This document shows, piece after piece, positions 1 to 8,126 of a stretch of 64,000 nucleotides of DNA. Every line of letters begins with the position of its first letter. The first letter of the stretch is position 1. The DNA is from DAOUJI01 sp034422875 (GTDB lineage: Bacteria; Chloroflexota; Dehalococcoidia; Lucifugimonadales; JAGWBF01): the NCBI GenBank assembly GCA_034422875.1, contig DAOUJI010000066.1:1-64000 (forward strand), written 5' to 3'. The position numbers and the translations under genes were made by a program. Under the pieces are notes generated by a model. It did no database searches and was not told the DNA's origin. It saw only the letters and a program-made list of their open reading frames with translations.

Positions 1-840
1 TGAGGAGTACGCCCTCATGCCCCGCTGTTCGGGGACCCAGCCTTCGGTCTCGTCCATCTCACCGTCTTCGGCGCCGTCCAACTCTCCCCGAGTGGCAACG
101 CCTTCCAGGATGGCGTCAGCGATTCGCCCCGACATCAGCCGAATGGACCTTATGGCGTCATCGTTGCCTGGGATGGGTATATCCACCAGGTCGGGGTCAG
201 TGTTGCTGTCCACGACTGCGCATATCTTGACACCCATGCGGCGGGCTTCGGATACGCAGATGTCCTCTTTCTCGATGTCCACGACGAAGAGCGCCGCTGG
301 AATCTTCCGCATGTCGCGTATGCCCAGGAAGTATTTCTCAAGGCGGGCTAGCTCCTCTTCCAGCTTAAGTCCTTCCTTTTTGGTCAACGACTGGAAATGG
401 CCCTTTTCCCGGCGGTCGTCCAGTTGGATCATGTGGTCGACCCGCCCTCGGATGGTCTGGAAATTGGTCAGCGTTCCGCCAAGCCAACGCTGGTTTACGT
501 AGGGCATCCCGCAGCGTGAAGCTTCGGTCGAGATGGCTTCCTGGGCCTGCTTCTTGGTGCCGACAAAGAGAACGTCGCCTCCCTCGGCGACTATCTGCGT
601 AACCTTCTTACAGGCTTCTCCGAGAAGCGCAAGTGTTTGCTGGAGGTCGATAATGTGGATGCCGTTGCGGTGGGTGAAGATGTACCTCTTCATGTGGGGG
701 TTCCACCGCCGGGTCTGGTGCCCGAAATGGACTCCGGCTTCCAGCAATGATTTCATGGTGACGGGCTCGCGCTGGGCCGCCTGGGCTGGAGGGGGAGGAG
801 GCGGTGCGCTTACAGCAACTTGCTCAGTCTCTTGTACCAT
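1..840 (-). CDS. rpsB: 30S ribosomal protein S2 (3' end outside window)
   Basis: S2 binds the head-body junction of the 30S subunit. The minus frame from the ATG at 838-840 is open to the window edge, so the C-terminus is missing. After a Pro/Ala-rich leader of about 24 residues come S2 hallmarks: LLEAGVHFGHQTRRWNPHMK, then FTHRNGIHIIDLQQT, and further on VDIPIPGNDDAIRSIRLM. At 280 codons without a stop it is longer than the usual 230-260 residues. It therefore carries both an N-terminal leader and an acidic C-terminal tail (rich in Glu and Asp after residue 235). A promoter and a leader hairpin lie upstream. tsf would be expected beyond the left edge. Confidence 0.95.
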   Translation of the reverse strand, partial: MVQETEQVAVSAPPPPPPAQAAQREPVTMKSLLEAGVHFGHQTRRWNPHMKRYIFTHRNGIHIIDLQQTLALLGEACKKVTQIVAEGGDVLFVGTKKQAQEAISTEASRCGMPYVNQRWLGGTLTNFQTIRGRVDHMIQLDDRREKGHFQSLTKKEGLKLEEELARLEKYFLGIRDMRKIPAALFVVDIEKEDICVSEARRMGVKICAVVDSNTDPDLVDIPIPGNDDAIRSIRLMSGRIADAILEGVATRGELDGAEDGEMDETEGWVPEQRGMRAYSS

Positions 841-904
841 ACACCCTGCCTTTCTAACTCAGTTCCGTCGGGAGCGGGGCCGTCATCGTCGCCTGATTGC
901 GGAC

Positions 905-930
905 AAATAAAACCGCTCCGCCCGTGCGGA
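905..930 (-). terminator. Hairpin plus U-rich run in the rpsB leader
   Basis: In transcript orientation TCCGC (926-930) pairs with GCGGA (917-921), followed by GCGG and a U-rich stretch (905-912). It sits between promoter and start codon. It could be a weak attenuator or part of an S2 autoregulatory leader, which is known in other bacteria. The class is not identified. Confidence 0.3.
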
Positions 931-941
931 ACTTATGCCTG

Positions 942-970
942 AGTATATCATAGGCACCAGCCACGGGCAA
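942..970 (-). promoter_or_regulatory. Probable rpsB promoter
   Basis: On the minus strand a TTGCCC box (965-970) is followed after 17 nt by TATACT (942-947). This gives a leader of about 95 nt before the rpsB ATG. Spacing and box quality fit a housekeeping sigma-factor promoter. Assigned by eye. Confidence 0.5.
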
Positions 971-1064
971 CGGGCGTGAGAAGCGGGTATGTGTGGACTA
1001 ACATCCCCGACCCTCTCCCCTGGGGCGTTGGGAGGACCTAGCAAAGGGCGTTCCTTACCTAGCC

Positions 1065-2276
1065 CTATGAAATCGGATACTTGGAAATTGCTCCGAAGTC
1101 TATCTCCATTGATAGTTCCCTTGGCTTCTCGTCATGAAGTTTAATGAACCCCAGACCATGCAATCTAACGAGTTCCCTAACGAAAGTCCGTGTGGTCACG
1201 TTGCCGTATGCGCCCTTCACGTATCCCCAACTAAGCAACTCGTCAAGGTGAATCCTTCGAGACGCGTTCTCTGAGAAGGGGTCTACAGGTTCAGTCTCAT
1301 CCAGTAGATAGAGCAACAGTTGGCGTTCCCGCTCGTTCAACATCCTACGACGCTCACTGACCCGCGTATTGAAATTGGCCGCCAACATCTGGCGATACAT
1401 CACCCGATTTAGTTTGGCTTTGATGAAATTGTTTATGCCGTCCAACTCTACGGCAAAGCCCTTGACTCCAAATGCAGCAAATTCTGTGACGTCGAATGGA
1501 TTCAGTACGCGCCTAGTCCTCTGAAGGAGGGTCTTGTATTCGTCTCCGTTCCTGTAGAAGTAGTTCGAGAGGCCATAGAACCCGTGAACATTGTAGCCAT
1601 GTTGGAAAAGGATCCCAGCCTCAAGCAGCCTGGACACCCTGCCGTTGCCATCTCCGAACGGGTGGATGGTTACTAAGAAGAAATGGGCCACGAGAGCTCG
1701 TACGACAGGATGTTCACTATGCAGCTTTCGCGAATTTACAAACGATATGAATTCCTCCATGAGGCCGCCCATCGCATCGTAGGGAGCGCCGATATGAACG
1801 CCTCCCAGGTCCGGTGAGCCTACTTGCACGGATTGGGATCGAAAGGAGCCGGGAACATTATCCCTTTCGTCAGAACTCTCAGTGAGCATCCGGTGAATTG
1901 TCAGAAGGTCGCTTATTCCTACCGGAGTCGTCCCCGGTAGGAATCGGTCCTTTACCCAAGCCTGAGCCCGGGCTGCGTTCCTGATTTGGATTTGCTCCCT
2001 GGACAGTCTCTCCGACGGACTGTCTCCCTCTTGGTCGACGAGGTCCATTTGATGGGCGACTTCCGCTTCCGACAACGGATTCCCTTCCAGGGCAGTCGTG
2101 CCGTGGACTGCCTTAACTATGTTCAGCTTGTCCAGTTGTACGTTCCATTCGGGCGCCAGTATGAGCTTGTCGGCCGCTTGCCTATGGGCTTCTACAGCGA
2201 TGAGAGTGGTCCGTAGATTGCTGTAATCAACGGAGTAGTCAAAGCTGAATTTTTCCCAGAAACTCCGTGCATCCAT
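1065..2276 (-). CDS. Fic/DOC family protein (probable AMP-transferase), self-inhibited type
   Basis: Fic enzymes transfer AMP from ATP to target hydroxyl side chains. The catalytic loop HPFGDGNGRVSR is complete at residues 205-216, with the essential His205. An N-terminal inhibitory helix motif [S/T]xxxE[G/N] is visible as TTALEGN (Thr60, Glu64, Gly65), which marks a Fic_N-type enzyme where the inhibitory Glu precedes the core. The C-terminal ~80 residues look like a winged helix, possibly for DNA binding. The gene stands alone, has lower GC than its neighbours and lies next to an AT-rich upstream region, suggesting acquisition. No separate antitoxin gene is seen. The family is secure; the target is unknown. 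Confidence 0.9.
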   Translation of the reverse strand: MDARSFWEKFSFDYSVDYSNLRTTLIAVEAHRQAADKLILAPEWNVQLDKLNIVKAVHGTTALEGNPLSEAEVAHQMDLVDQEGDSPSERLSREQIQIRNAARAQAWVKDRFLPGTTPVGISDLLTIHRMLTESSDERDNVPGSFRSQSVQVGSPDLGGVHIGAPYDAMGGLMEEFISFVNSRKLHSEHPVVRALVAHFFLVTIHPFGDGNGRVSRLLEAGILFQHGYNVHGFYGLSNYFYRNGDEYKTLLQRTRRVLNPFDVTEFAAFGVKGFAVELDGINNFIKAKLNRVMYRQMLAANFNTRVSERRRMLNERERQLLLYLLDETEPVDPFSENASRRIHLDELLSWGYVKGAYGNVTTRTFVRELVRLHGLGFIKLHDEKPRELSMEIDFGAISKYPIS

Positions 2277-2360
2277 GCTAGTTCTCCGTATGATGACACA
2301 TTATTTGGCGTTATATATGACGCGTTATCTGACTTGATATATATGTGTAATTCTAGCTAA

Positions 2361-2401
2361 ATACTAAAACTACTCCCCGTTATATGTCAACTTATTTGAC
2401 A
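2361..2401 (-). promoter_or_regulatory. fic promoter with overlapping inverted repeat
   Basis: On the minus strand TTGACA (2385-2390) is followed after 18 nt by TAGTAT (2361-2366). The -35 box is one arm of an inverted repeat, TGTCAA (2385-2390) / TTGACA (2396-2401) with a 5-nt spacer. This is a plausible operator, perhaps for the winged helix of the Fic protein itself (inference). The remainder of 2277-2360 is AT-rich leader. Confidence 0.45.
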
Positions 2402-2577
2402 GATTGTTTGGCAGAGCAGATGGTCATGCTAATAGGGAAAACCAGATCCCTGTCCATGTCTGATGAAGAAGTCCGGTGAACGTGAAGGGCATGGGAGGCC
2501 ACCACCGTGTGAGAGATGATGATCTCCCCCGTGAGGTAGTCCGCTACAAACGGTCGTCTAGAACCGGAGATGCGCCG
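2402..2577. other. Intergenic stretch, nothing recognised
   Basis: Between the fic promoter and the 3' end of the LLM oxidoreductase gene. I see no gene, RNA or convincing terminator here. Confidence 0.4.
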
Positions 2578-3477
2578 TCAGTCGAAGGCCGGAAAGACCT
2601 CTTTCGCGGCCATCTCCATGACTCGGGTGATCTGGCCGGAGTCCAGGGTGTTTATGGATATGCAGATTTCGCTCACGCCCAGCGCCTGGAAATCTTTGAC
2701 GCTCAGGACTATGTCTTCAGGGGTGTCGCCAAGGCTGTAGCCCGATGGGTTGCCCATGGTGCGGGGGTCCCGCACCACCCCTGCAGAGAGCCTGATGGAG
2801 ATGTCGAGGTCGTCGTAATTCCGCCCGTGGGCGGCAGCTTGTTCTTTCAGGTAGTCCAGGCTGGTTGCCATCTCCTGAGGGGTCATGTTGGCCCCATGCC
2901 ATCCGTCGCCCACCCGTGCGGCCCGCCGCAGGGCTGCCTTGCTGGTGCCTCCTATGAGCAGGGGAACATAGGGTTTCTGTACGGGCTTCGGTGAAAACTT
3001 CATGCGGGAGAAGCTGTAGTGCTTACCCTCGAAGCTCGGCTCCTCCTGCGTCCACAGGGCCTTCATCACTTCGATGGACTCGTCGGAGAGCTCGCCCCGC
3101 GTTGCCATCGACGCTCCCATAGCATCCAGCTCCTCCGGGATGACTCCAACCCCGACGCCGAGCTTCAGCCTGCCGCCGGACATCTGGTCAATGGTTGCGG
3201 AGACCTTGGCAAGGCGTATGGCGTTGTGATAGGGGAGGACGAGCACCGATGTGGCCAGCTCTATGGAGTCGGTCACTGCGGCCACGTACGCTAACGTGGA
3301 CATGGGGTCGTAGTAGGGGCGGTTGTCGAGCCTCTCGCGCACGTAGCTGACGTTGAAGACGTGGTCCGCCACCCACAGGGACTTGTACCCCAATTCCTCC
3401 GCTTGAACGGCCATTCTGATTAGAGCCTTGGAGTCTTCTACGCCCCAATGGTTGGGCAATCCGAATCCGAACTTCAT
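2578..3477 (-). CDS. LLM-class (luciferase-like) flavin/F420-dependent oxidoreductase
   Basis: A TIM-barrel oxidoreductase of the bacterial luciferase-like family, using FMN or F420. The start MKFGFGLPNHWGVEDS, the segment SLWVADHVFNVSY, and RLKLGVGVGVIPEELDAMG (about residues 103-121) are typical of the F420-dependent branch. IGGTSKAALRRAARVGDGWHG follows near residues 175-195. Length (299 aa) is normal. A Shine-Dalgarno AAGGGGG precedes the ATG. The gene is divergent from the dUTPase-like gene. The substrate cannot be read from sequence. Such genes are abundant in SAR202-type Chloroflexota. Confidence 0.9.
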   Translation of the reverse strand: MKFGFGLPNHWGVEDSKALIRMAVQAEELGYKSLWVADHVFNVSYVRERLDNRPYYDPMSTLAYVAAVTDSIELATSVLVLPYHNAIRLAKVSATIDQMSGGRLKLGVGVGVIPEELDAMGASMATRGELSDESIEVMKALWTQEEPSFEGKHYSFSRMKFSPKPVQKPYVPLLIGGTSKAALRRAARVGDGWHGANMTPQEMATSLDYLKEQAAAHGRNYDDLDISIRLSAGVVRDPRTMGNPSGYSLGDTPEDIVLSVKDFQALGVSEICISINTLDSGQITRVMEMAAKEVFPAFD

Positions 3478-3680
3478 ACCTGCCCCCTTCTCGGCCCAGC
3501 GTCTCCTGTGACACGCGAGGTCCGCTCGCCTGCGGCCTCATTGCTCCCATTGTATCTCTGCGCATGGTCTGCCACAACGTCCGCAGCTAGCCAGGACCCG
3601 TGGGCATGTCGGAGACCGATGGCGCACCCAAGCCGCCGCGGGCGTGTTAGAATTGCCCATCTTTTGCGTGAGGGTTGCCA

Positions 3681-4223
3681 ATGGGAGCGGGCGTGCTGGA
3701 CCGGGAGAGCATCATGGAGCTGGTCCAAGGGCCTGAGCCCCTGATAGACGGCATCGTCGACCTGGAGTCCCAACTGCAGCCCAACGGGTTTGACCTCACC
3801 CTGAAAGAAGTCTCCGCTTTCGTTTCCCCCGGCGTCATGCCCAACGGCTCGGCCCGATCAAGCCTGTCGGAAACAACGCCTCTGGAGTACGACGATGACG
3901 GCTACGCAACCCTGGTGCCCGGCCCCTACCTGATTGCTCTCAACGAGGTGGTGCACCTGCCACCGGATCTGATGGCTTTCGCCAGACCGCGTTCCAGCCT
4001 GCTACGCAGTGGGGTGGCCATTCACACTGCCGTGTGGGACGCCGGGTACAAGGGACGCTCCCAGGCGCTGCTCACGGTGTACAATCCGCATGGATGGAGA
4101 GTCCGGCAGAACGCCAGAATCATGCAAATCGTGTTCATTCACCTGGCCAAGAGCTTGGACAGCGAGTTGATATACCAGGGGCGTTTTCAGTTGGAGAACC
4201 TGTTGGAATCGGAGGTCCGATAG
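3681..4223 (+). CDS. dCTP deaminase/dUTPase-fold protein, probably dUTPase
   Basis: A trimeric dUTPase/dCTP-deaminase fold enzyme that would hydrolyse dUTP to dUMP and keep uracil out of DNA. Motifs: SQLQPNGFDLTL (about residues 34-45), FARPRSSLLRSGV (about 100-112) and AVWDAGYKGRSQALLTVYN (about 116-134). In Dcd enzymes the segment after GW.G carries a catalytic deaminase Glu (TLE/VLE). Here the aligned position appears to be Thr (LLTVYN), which favours a pure dUTPase. I chose the ATG at 3681 (SD GAGGG six nt upstream) over an in-frame TTG at 3675. The two GYD genes follow closely. Confidence 0.8.
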   Translation: MGAGVLDRESIMELVQGPEPLIDGIVDLESQLQPNGFDLTLKEVSAFVSPGVMPNGSARSSLSETTPLEYDDDGYATLVPGPYLIALNEVVHLPPDLMAFARPRSSLLRSGVAIHTAVWDAGYKGRSQALLTVYNPHGWRVRQNARIMQIVFIHLAKSLDSELIYQGRFQLENLLESEVR

Positions 4224-4238
4224 AGAGGAGCGCAGAAA

Positions 4239-4571
4239 ATGGCGCACTATATGGTCCAGGCGTCCTATTCACAGGAAGCGTTGGCAAGGCTTGTGGCGAG
4301 TCCCGGTCCGGGCGGGACAGCAATGAAACAGGCCGTCGAGAAGTTCGGAGGGAAGGTCGAGGCCACGTACTTTACCTTTGGCGACTATGACATCGTAGTG
4401 ATACTGCAGCTTCCCGACCACATCACCATAGCCCAGGCTGTCATGGGGGTCAGGTCCAGGGGCGGAGTCACCAAACTCAAGACGACCGTCTTGATTCCCC
4501 CTGAAGACGCAGTGGCAGGAATGAAACTGGCTGCCAGTCTCGGGGCGGCATCGTCTGAAGTGGCCGGTTAA
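4239..4571 (+). CDS. GYD domain-containing protein (copy 1)
   Basis: A small (110 aa) alpha/beta protein of the GYD family, named for the Gly-Tyr-Asp motif. Here it reads YFTFGDYDIVVILQLPD around residues 44-60. The family forms dimeric ferredoxin-like folds and has no established function. It starts 15 nt after the dUTPase-like gene (SD AGAGGAG) and is followed 28 nt later by a divergent paralogue, so the three genes probably share a transcript. Confidence 0.85.
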   Translation: MAHYMVQASYSQEALARLVASPGPGGTAMKQAVEKFGGKVEATYFTFGDYDIVVILQLPDHITIAQAVMGVRSRGGVTKLKTTVLIPPEDAVAGMKLAASLGAASSEVAG

Positions 4572-4599
4572 TCCGTGTGCCGGAATTAGGAGGGATGTT

Positions 4600-4908
4600 A
4601 TGCCTAAGTATTTAGTGGAAGGCGCCTACACGGATGTGGGGACTGCCGAACTGATGGCTAACCCGGAGGACTGCGTGGCCGCCGTGAGAGCGGCTGCCGA
4701 GGCTTTGGGAGGCTCGCTGGAGCTGCTGTATTTTGCCTTCGGAGACATCGACGCGGTGGCTATCTTCGACATGCCTGACGACGTTTCGATGATCGCCCTT
4801 TCGGCGGCGGCGTCCGCCGGTGGTTCGTTGAAGAGCCTCAAGACCACGGTCCTTATGACCAATGAAGACGGCATGGAGGCCATGCGGCGGGCGGGAGAGT
4901 CGGGCTGA
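4600..4908 (+). CDS. GYD domain-containing protein (copy 2)
   Basis: A 102-aa paralogue of the upstream gene. It shares the layout Y.V...Y, then YFAFGDIDAVAIFDMPDD, then LKTTVLM near the C-terminus. The motif is GDID rather than GDYD, so the Tyr that names the family is replaced. A strong SD (AGGAGGG) precedes the ATG. Tandem GYD pairs may form heterodimers (inference). Confidence 0.85.
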   Translation: MPKYLVEGAYTDVGTAELMANPEDCVAAVRAAAEALGGSLELLYFAFGDIDAVAIFDMPDDVSMIALSAAASAGGSLKSLKTTVLMTNEDGMEAMRRAGESG

Positions 4909-4937
4909 CCAACCCTTTCCCTAAGGCTGGCGGGATA

Positions 4938-5048
4938 TCAGGCCCCCGGCTCGGAGCGCCGCTTCCACACCCACCTGATTAGCAGGCTCACCGCTGCCGC
5001 GAGAATAGCCAACAGGACCCATTGTTTCCGTGTCGGACCTATCTTCAA
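4938..5048 (-). CDS. Possible single-TM microprotein
   Basis: A 36-codon frame from a TTG start with GAGGG upstream. It encodes a short basic N-terminus, one hydrophobic helix (WVLLAILAAAVSLLIRWVW) and a basic tail (KRRSEPGA). It lies 50 nt downstream of the alpha/beta hydrolase on the same strand. The frame stays open upstream into the hydrolase gene, so the start is uncertain. No family recognised. Confidence 0.3.
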   Translation of the reverse strand: MKIGPTRKQWVLLAILAAAVSLLIRWVWKRRSEPGA

Positions 5049-5097
5049 CGCTCGGCCCTCGATATCCAGGGTTGTCGTTGACTCAGCTTTCCCAGAC

Positions 5098-5934
5098 CTA
5101 GCCCGAATGGCGGCGTATGAACTCCAACGCCGCCTTGGCGCAGCGGTCGGGCTGGTCGTTGGCGATGTAGTGGGAAGCATCCTCGAAAACGATCTGTTCA
5201 CAGTTGGGGATCGTGTCCCGCATCATGTATTGTTCATCAATCGAGGTATTGGCGCTGTTGTCCGGAGACAAGAGCAGCGTTGGCGCCTTTATGTCCGCCA
5301 GCATGGGAGTGATGTCGAAGCTCCGCTGGCTGACCATCTTCTGCAGGGCCGCGATGGTGTGAGGCTGCATCAGACCCGTCTGCTGGGCCAGCTTCTGGGC
5401 TGTCATCACCCGGGCGGGTGAGGCATCGGGCGGCATGCCCCGTATCCAGCCCAGCAGCGCCCACGTCTCAGAACCCAGGGCATGAACGGAGGACGCTCCG
5501 TCGGGATAGCCCTCTCTGGCCCAACTGTTTTGGGTAGGGGGCTTTATCCAGCATGGCGTGGATGTCAGCACCAGGCTTTTGACCCGTTCCGGCCGGGATG
5601 CGGCAAAGGCCGCTCCCAAAACTCCTCCCAGCGACACCCCGACATAGTGGACCTTGTCCAGGTACATGGCGTCCAGGAAAGCGTCGAAGTCGGACAGGAC
5701 TCCTTCCAAGGTGAATTCATGGCCCATAGGCGGGGTCGAGGAGAGGCCATTGCCCCAACGGTCCATGCGTATGAGCCGGTAGTTGCGGGACAGAGTGGGT
5801 GTCCAACGATGGAACTGCTGGGCGCTGCCGAATATGAAGTGCTGCATGAACACCGTCTCCGGCACGGCTCCGGCGTCAGTGTGATCGTCTACAACGTAGT
5901 GGATGTCGTGGCCGTTGACCTGAACGTAGGGCAT
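5098..5934 (-). CDS. Alpha/beta hydrolase
   Basis: A 278-aa alpha/beta-hydrolase fold enzyme. The nucleophile elbow GVSLGG lies at residues 99-104 (Ser101). The likely acid is Asp225 (LLLSPDNSANTS) and the catalytic His255 is in EDASHYIAND. An early oxyanion-side segment MQHFIFGSAQQFHRW replaces the usual HG motif. No signal peptide. It follows a ferredoxin gene in a minus-strand group with malate synthase and an aldo-keto reductase. It may be an esterase, C-C hydrolase or lactonase; the substrate is not determinable. Confidence 0.88.
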   Translation of the reverse strand: MPYVQVNGHDIHYVVDDHTDAGAVPETVFMQHFIFGSAQQFHRWTPTLSRNYRLIRMDRWGNGLSSTPPMGHEFTLEGVLSDFDAFLDAMYLDKVHYVGVSLGGVLGAAFAASRPERVKSLVLTSTPCWIKPPTQNSWAREGYPDGASSVHALGSETWALLGWIRGMPPDASPARVMTAQKLAQQTGLMQPHTIAALQKMVSQRSFDITPMLADIKAPTLLLSPDNSANTSIDEQYMMRDTIPNCEQIVFEDASHYIANDQPDRCAKAALEFIRRHSG

Positions 5935-6048
5935 TGGGACGCTCCTTGGGGCGAGGTTTATGGGGAGGTTATTCCTGGGTTCCGGCGCCGCAGACCTAGC
6001 GAGGTTGAAGAGGCTGTGCTGGGCGCCTTAACGCAAGACATAGCTCGC

Positions 6049-6273
6049 CTAAGGGAAAAGCTGTTCGCCGGTCTCAGCGTCGACCACGGTAATGGCGCTG
6101 ACGGGGCAGTTCTCGGCAGCTTCCATTATCAGCTCTTCAGTGTCTCCCTCGGGATTTTCCACCTGGGACTGCCGTTCTTCCGTCAGGCTGAAGGTGTTTG
6201 TGGCGATTCCAACACACATGTTGTTGCCCACACACACGTTGTGGTCTACGTTGATGTTCAGTTTGCGGGCCAT
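6049..6273 (-). CDS. Single-cluster ferredoxin of the P450-associated type
   Basis: A 74-aa electron carrier. Cysteines are Cys14, Cys20 and Cys56 (NCP), in the pattern C-x2-N-x2-C...CP. The position that is a fourth Cys in [4Fe-4S] ferredoxins is Asn17. This layout is typical of ferredoxins serving cytochrome P450s in actinomycetes, which carry [3Fe-4S] or an atypically ligated [4Fe-4S] cluster. No P450 is encoded in the window, so the partner is elsewhere or is another oxidoreductase. It lies between the malate synthase and hydrolase genes on the same strand. Confidence 0.85.
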   Translation of the reverse strand: MARKLNINVDHNVCVGNNMCVGIATNTFSLTEERQSQVENPEGDTEELIMEAAENCPVSAITVVDAETGEQLFP

Positions 6274-6383
6274 TCTTTCCCCCTCGGAATGAGCGTATCA
6301 AGATGGGCGGCGGACGCCCGCAGCATCGCCGGGCGTCGTCTTGGGATTCTATCCCCCGGACTCCGACAGGTCAACGCTTGCGG

Positions 6384-8090
6384 CTAGAAGGCGTCGGGCG
6401 CGGCGGCTATGGCTTCCAGCTCGGCGCGGGTGTACGAACCCAGGCTGCGGAAGTTGAATTCCGTGTAGTTCTTTATCCACCGGAGTGCTATCTTCGTGGC
6501 CTTCCTGTAGCGGACCTCGGCCTCTCGGAAAGCTTGCTGGGCGTCCAGGTCGTCAGACGGGAGTGACCGCTTGGCCTGATCGAGGATGTCCCCCATCTCG
6601 TCCAGCAGCACCCGTCGCACGACGGGCAGGTCATGGACCTCCTCTGTGTCCTGGGCCACGGTCGCATGAATGATGCGTTGGGCGACCTGGGCCACCGATA
6701 TGCGGCCTGTGGCTAGGTCCTCCATTAGAGGCGGGTGGATTCCGGGCCTTCCAGCCAGGCTGTCGATGCCCTTGGCTCCCCGGCCGTTGAGCCAACCTTC
6801 AAGGTACTCGATTATCATACGGGCGTTCCGCCGGGTGCCTTCCATCGTTACAGGGCCTTCGGGCACGTCTATAGACACCGGGTAGTTGTCCGGGTCTCCC
6901 ATTTCGGGAGTGGGCTGCCATCCCGTGGCTCGGAGTTCTTTGAAGGGGTCGGCGGCGGTTTTCATGTGGAAGATATGGGCCACCCAGCCTCGCAGGAAAC
7001 CCTGCTCCGCCTCCCATACCTTGTCAGTCCTGATGGTCTCGGCGGCTGCCCGGTTGGTCTCGTCGTCCCGGGCCGGAAGGGCGGTGGCCATGCCTCCGAT
7101 GGGCGCTCCGCCCCGCTTGAGGCAGACAGCGACCAGCCTACGGAAGATGTTGCCCAGGAAGGGAGTCGTCTTTATGTCCACACCGAAGCGGTCAGGCCAC
7201 ACCGAGTTCGGGTCGGCCATGACGAACTCCAGTATGGAAGCCTTCAGGTCCCAGCGGGCCGCGTTCAGCCCCGCGGCGTATGGACCCAGGGCATGGAGCA
7301 TCTCCTCCATCTGGTAGACGGCGGGAAGCGACTCTACCAGGGGAATGGCTCTTATGACAGCGTCGTCCGGGAGGTCGAGGATCTGGAAGGATGCGTCGAA
7401 AATGTCCCGATAGAGGGCCGCCTCCTCGGCTGACTCCATCTTGGGTATATAGAAATAGAGACCCTGGCCCCGCTCTATCTGCGCTCTCCCTGCATGGTAG
7501 ATGGTCAACGCCGTTCCCAGGATGGTCGCCGAAACGGGCTGGCCGTCGATCGTCACTTCGGGCTCGTCCAGGTGCAGCCCCCGTTCCCGGTGCATGAAGA
7601 AGGGAATCTCGCCTTCCTGGATGGAGTAGTCCCGCTGACGCTCCGGGTTGTGGAAGGTCAAAGTCCGTTGTACGGCGTGCAGCCGGTTGAGGGCCGCGGC
7701 TACGGTGTCCTCGAACCTGTGCCCTCCCGAGTCCTCGTCGTCGTCCAGGTCCCCCACGGCCCTCTCCCCTTCAGGTCCGGGGTTCAGAGCGTTGATGAAC
7801 ATGGCGGTCAGGGAGGCCGGGCCCGAAATCTCGATCCCAGGCCTCATTAGTTCCTCAGGAGGCTCTGGGGTCCGCCAGTCGCCGGTGTTTATCTCCGATG
7901 TGGGCAGGTGGCCCGGCAGCTTGCCGCATTTTAGGGCCTGCTCCAGCACCTCGATCCGTTTCGCACGAAGCTCGTGGACCCTGGACGTGAACCGGTCATA
8001 GAGGGATGCCAAGTAGTCGCAGAATTCGGCTGTGAAGAGGTCCGACGCGCCAGGGACGGGGGTGAAGCCAACTCGGTCTTGAGACGTCAT
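6384..8090 (-). CDS. aceB: Malate synthase (A type)
   Basis: Condenses glyoxylate with acetyl-CoA to malate in the glyoxylate shunt. Diagnostic segments: IPLVESLPAVYQMEEML (metal-binding Glu), GLNAARWDLKASILEF (metal-binding Asp in RWD; canonical GRWDYIFS), GGAPIGGMATALPARDD, and LMEDLATGRISVAQ, which carries the catalytic Asp. Length 568 aa is close to the A-type norm (~530). A strong SD (AGGAGG) lies 7 nt before the ATG. No isocitrate lyase is present here. The aldo-keto reductase lies 36 nt upstream and is likely cotranscribed. Confidence 0.92.
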   Translation of the reverse strand: MTSQDRVGFTPVPGASDLFTAEFCDYLASLYDRFTSRVHELRAKRIEVLEQALKCGKLPGHLPTSEINTGDWRTPEPPEELMRPGIEISGPASLTAMFINALNPGPEGERAVGDLDDDEDSGGHRFEDTVAAALNRLHAVQRTLTFHNPERQRDYSIQEGEIPFFMHRERGLHLDEPEVTIDGQPVSATILGTALTIYHAGRAQIERGQGLYFYIPKMESAEEAALYRDIFDASFQILDLPDDAVIRAIPLVESLPAVYQMEEMLHALGPYAAGLNAARWDLKASILEFVMADPNSVWPDRFGVDIKTTPFLGNIFRRLVAVCLKRGGAPIGGMATALPARDDETNRAAAETIRTDKVWEAEQGFLRGWVAHIFHMKTAADPFKELRATGWQPTPEMGDPDNYPVSIDVPEGPVTMEGTRRNARMIIEYLEGWLNGRGAKGIDSLAGRPGIHPPLMEDLATGRISVAQVAQRIIHATVAQDTEEVHDLPVVRRVLLDEMGDILDQAKRSLPSDDLDAQQAFREAEVRYRKATKIALRWIKNYTEFNFRSLGSYTRAELEAIAAAPDAF

Positions 8091-8126
8091 GTCTGCCTCC
8101 TAAAGGGCAGGGTGCGGGGGGCAGGG

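Noticed and set aside
17..910. Forward ORFs over the left edge
   Set aside because: They are antisense to the clear S2 gene on the minus strand.
5482..6387. 301-codon forward ORF
   Set aside because: Covers the hydrolase and ferredoxin genes on the other strand and has no family features.
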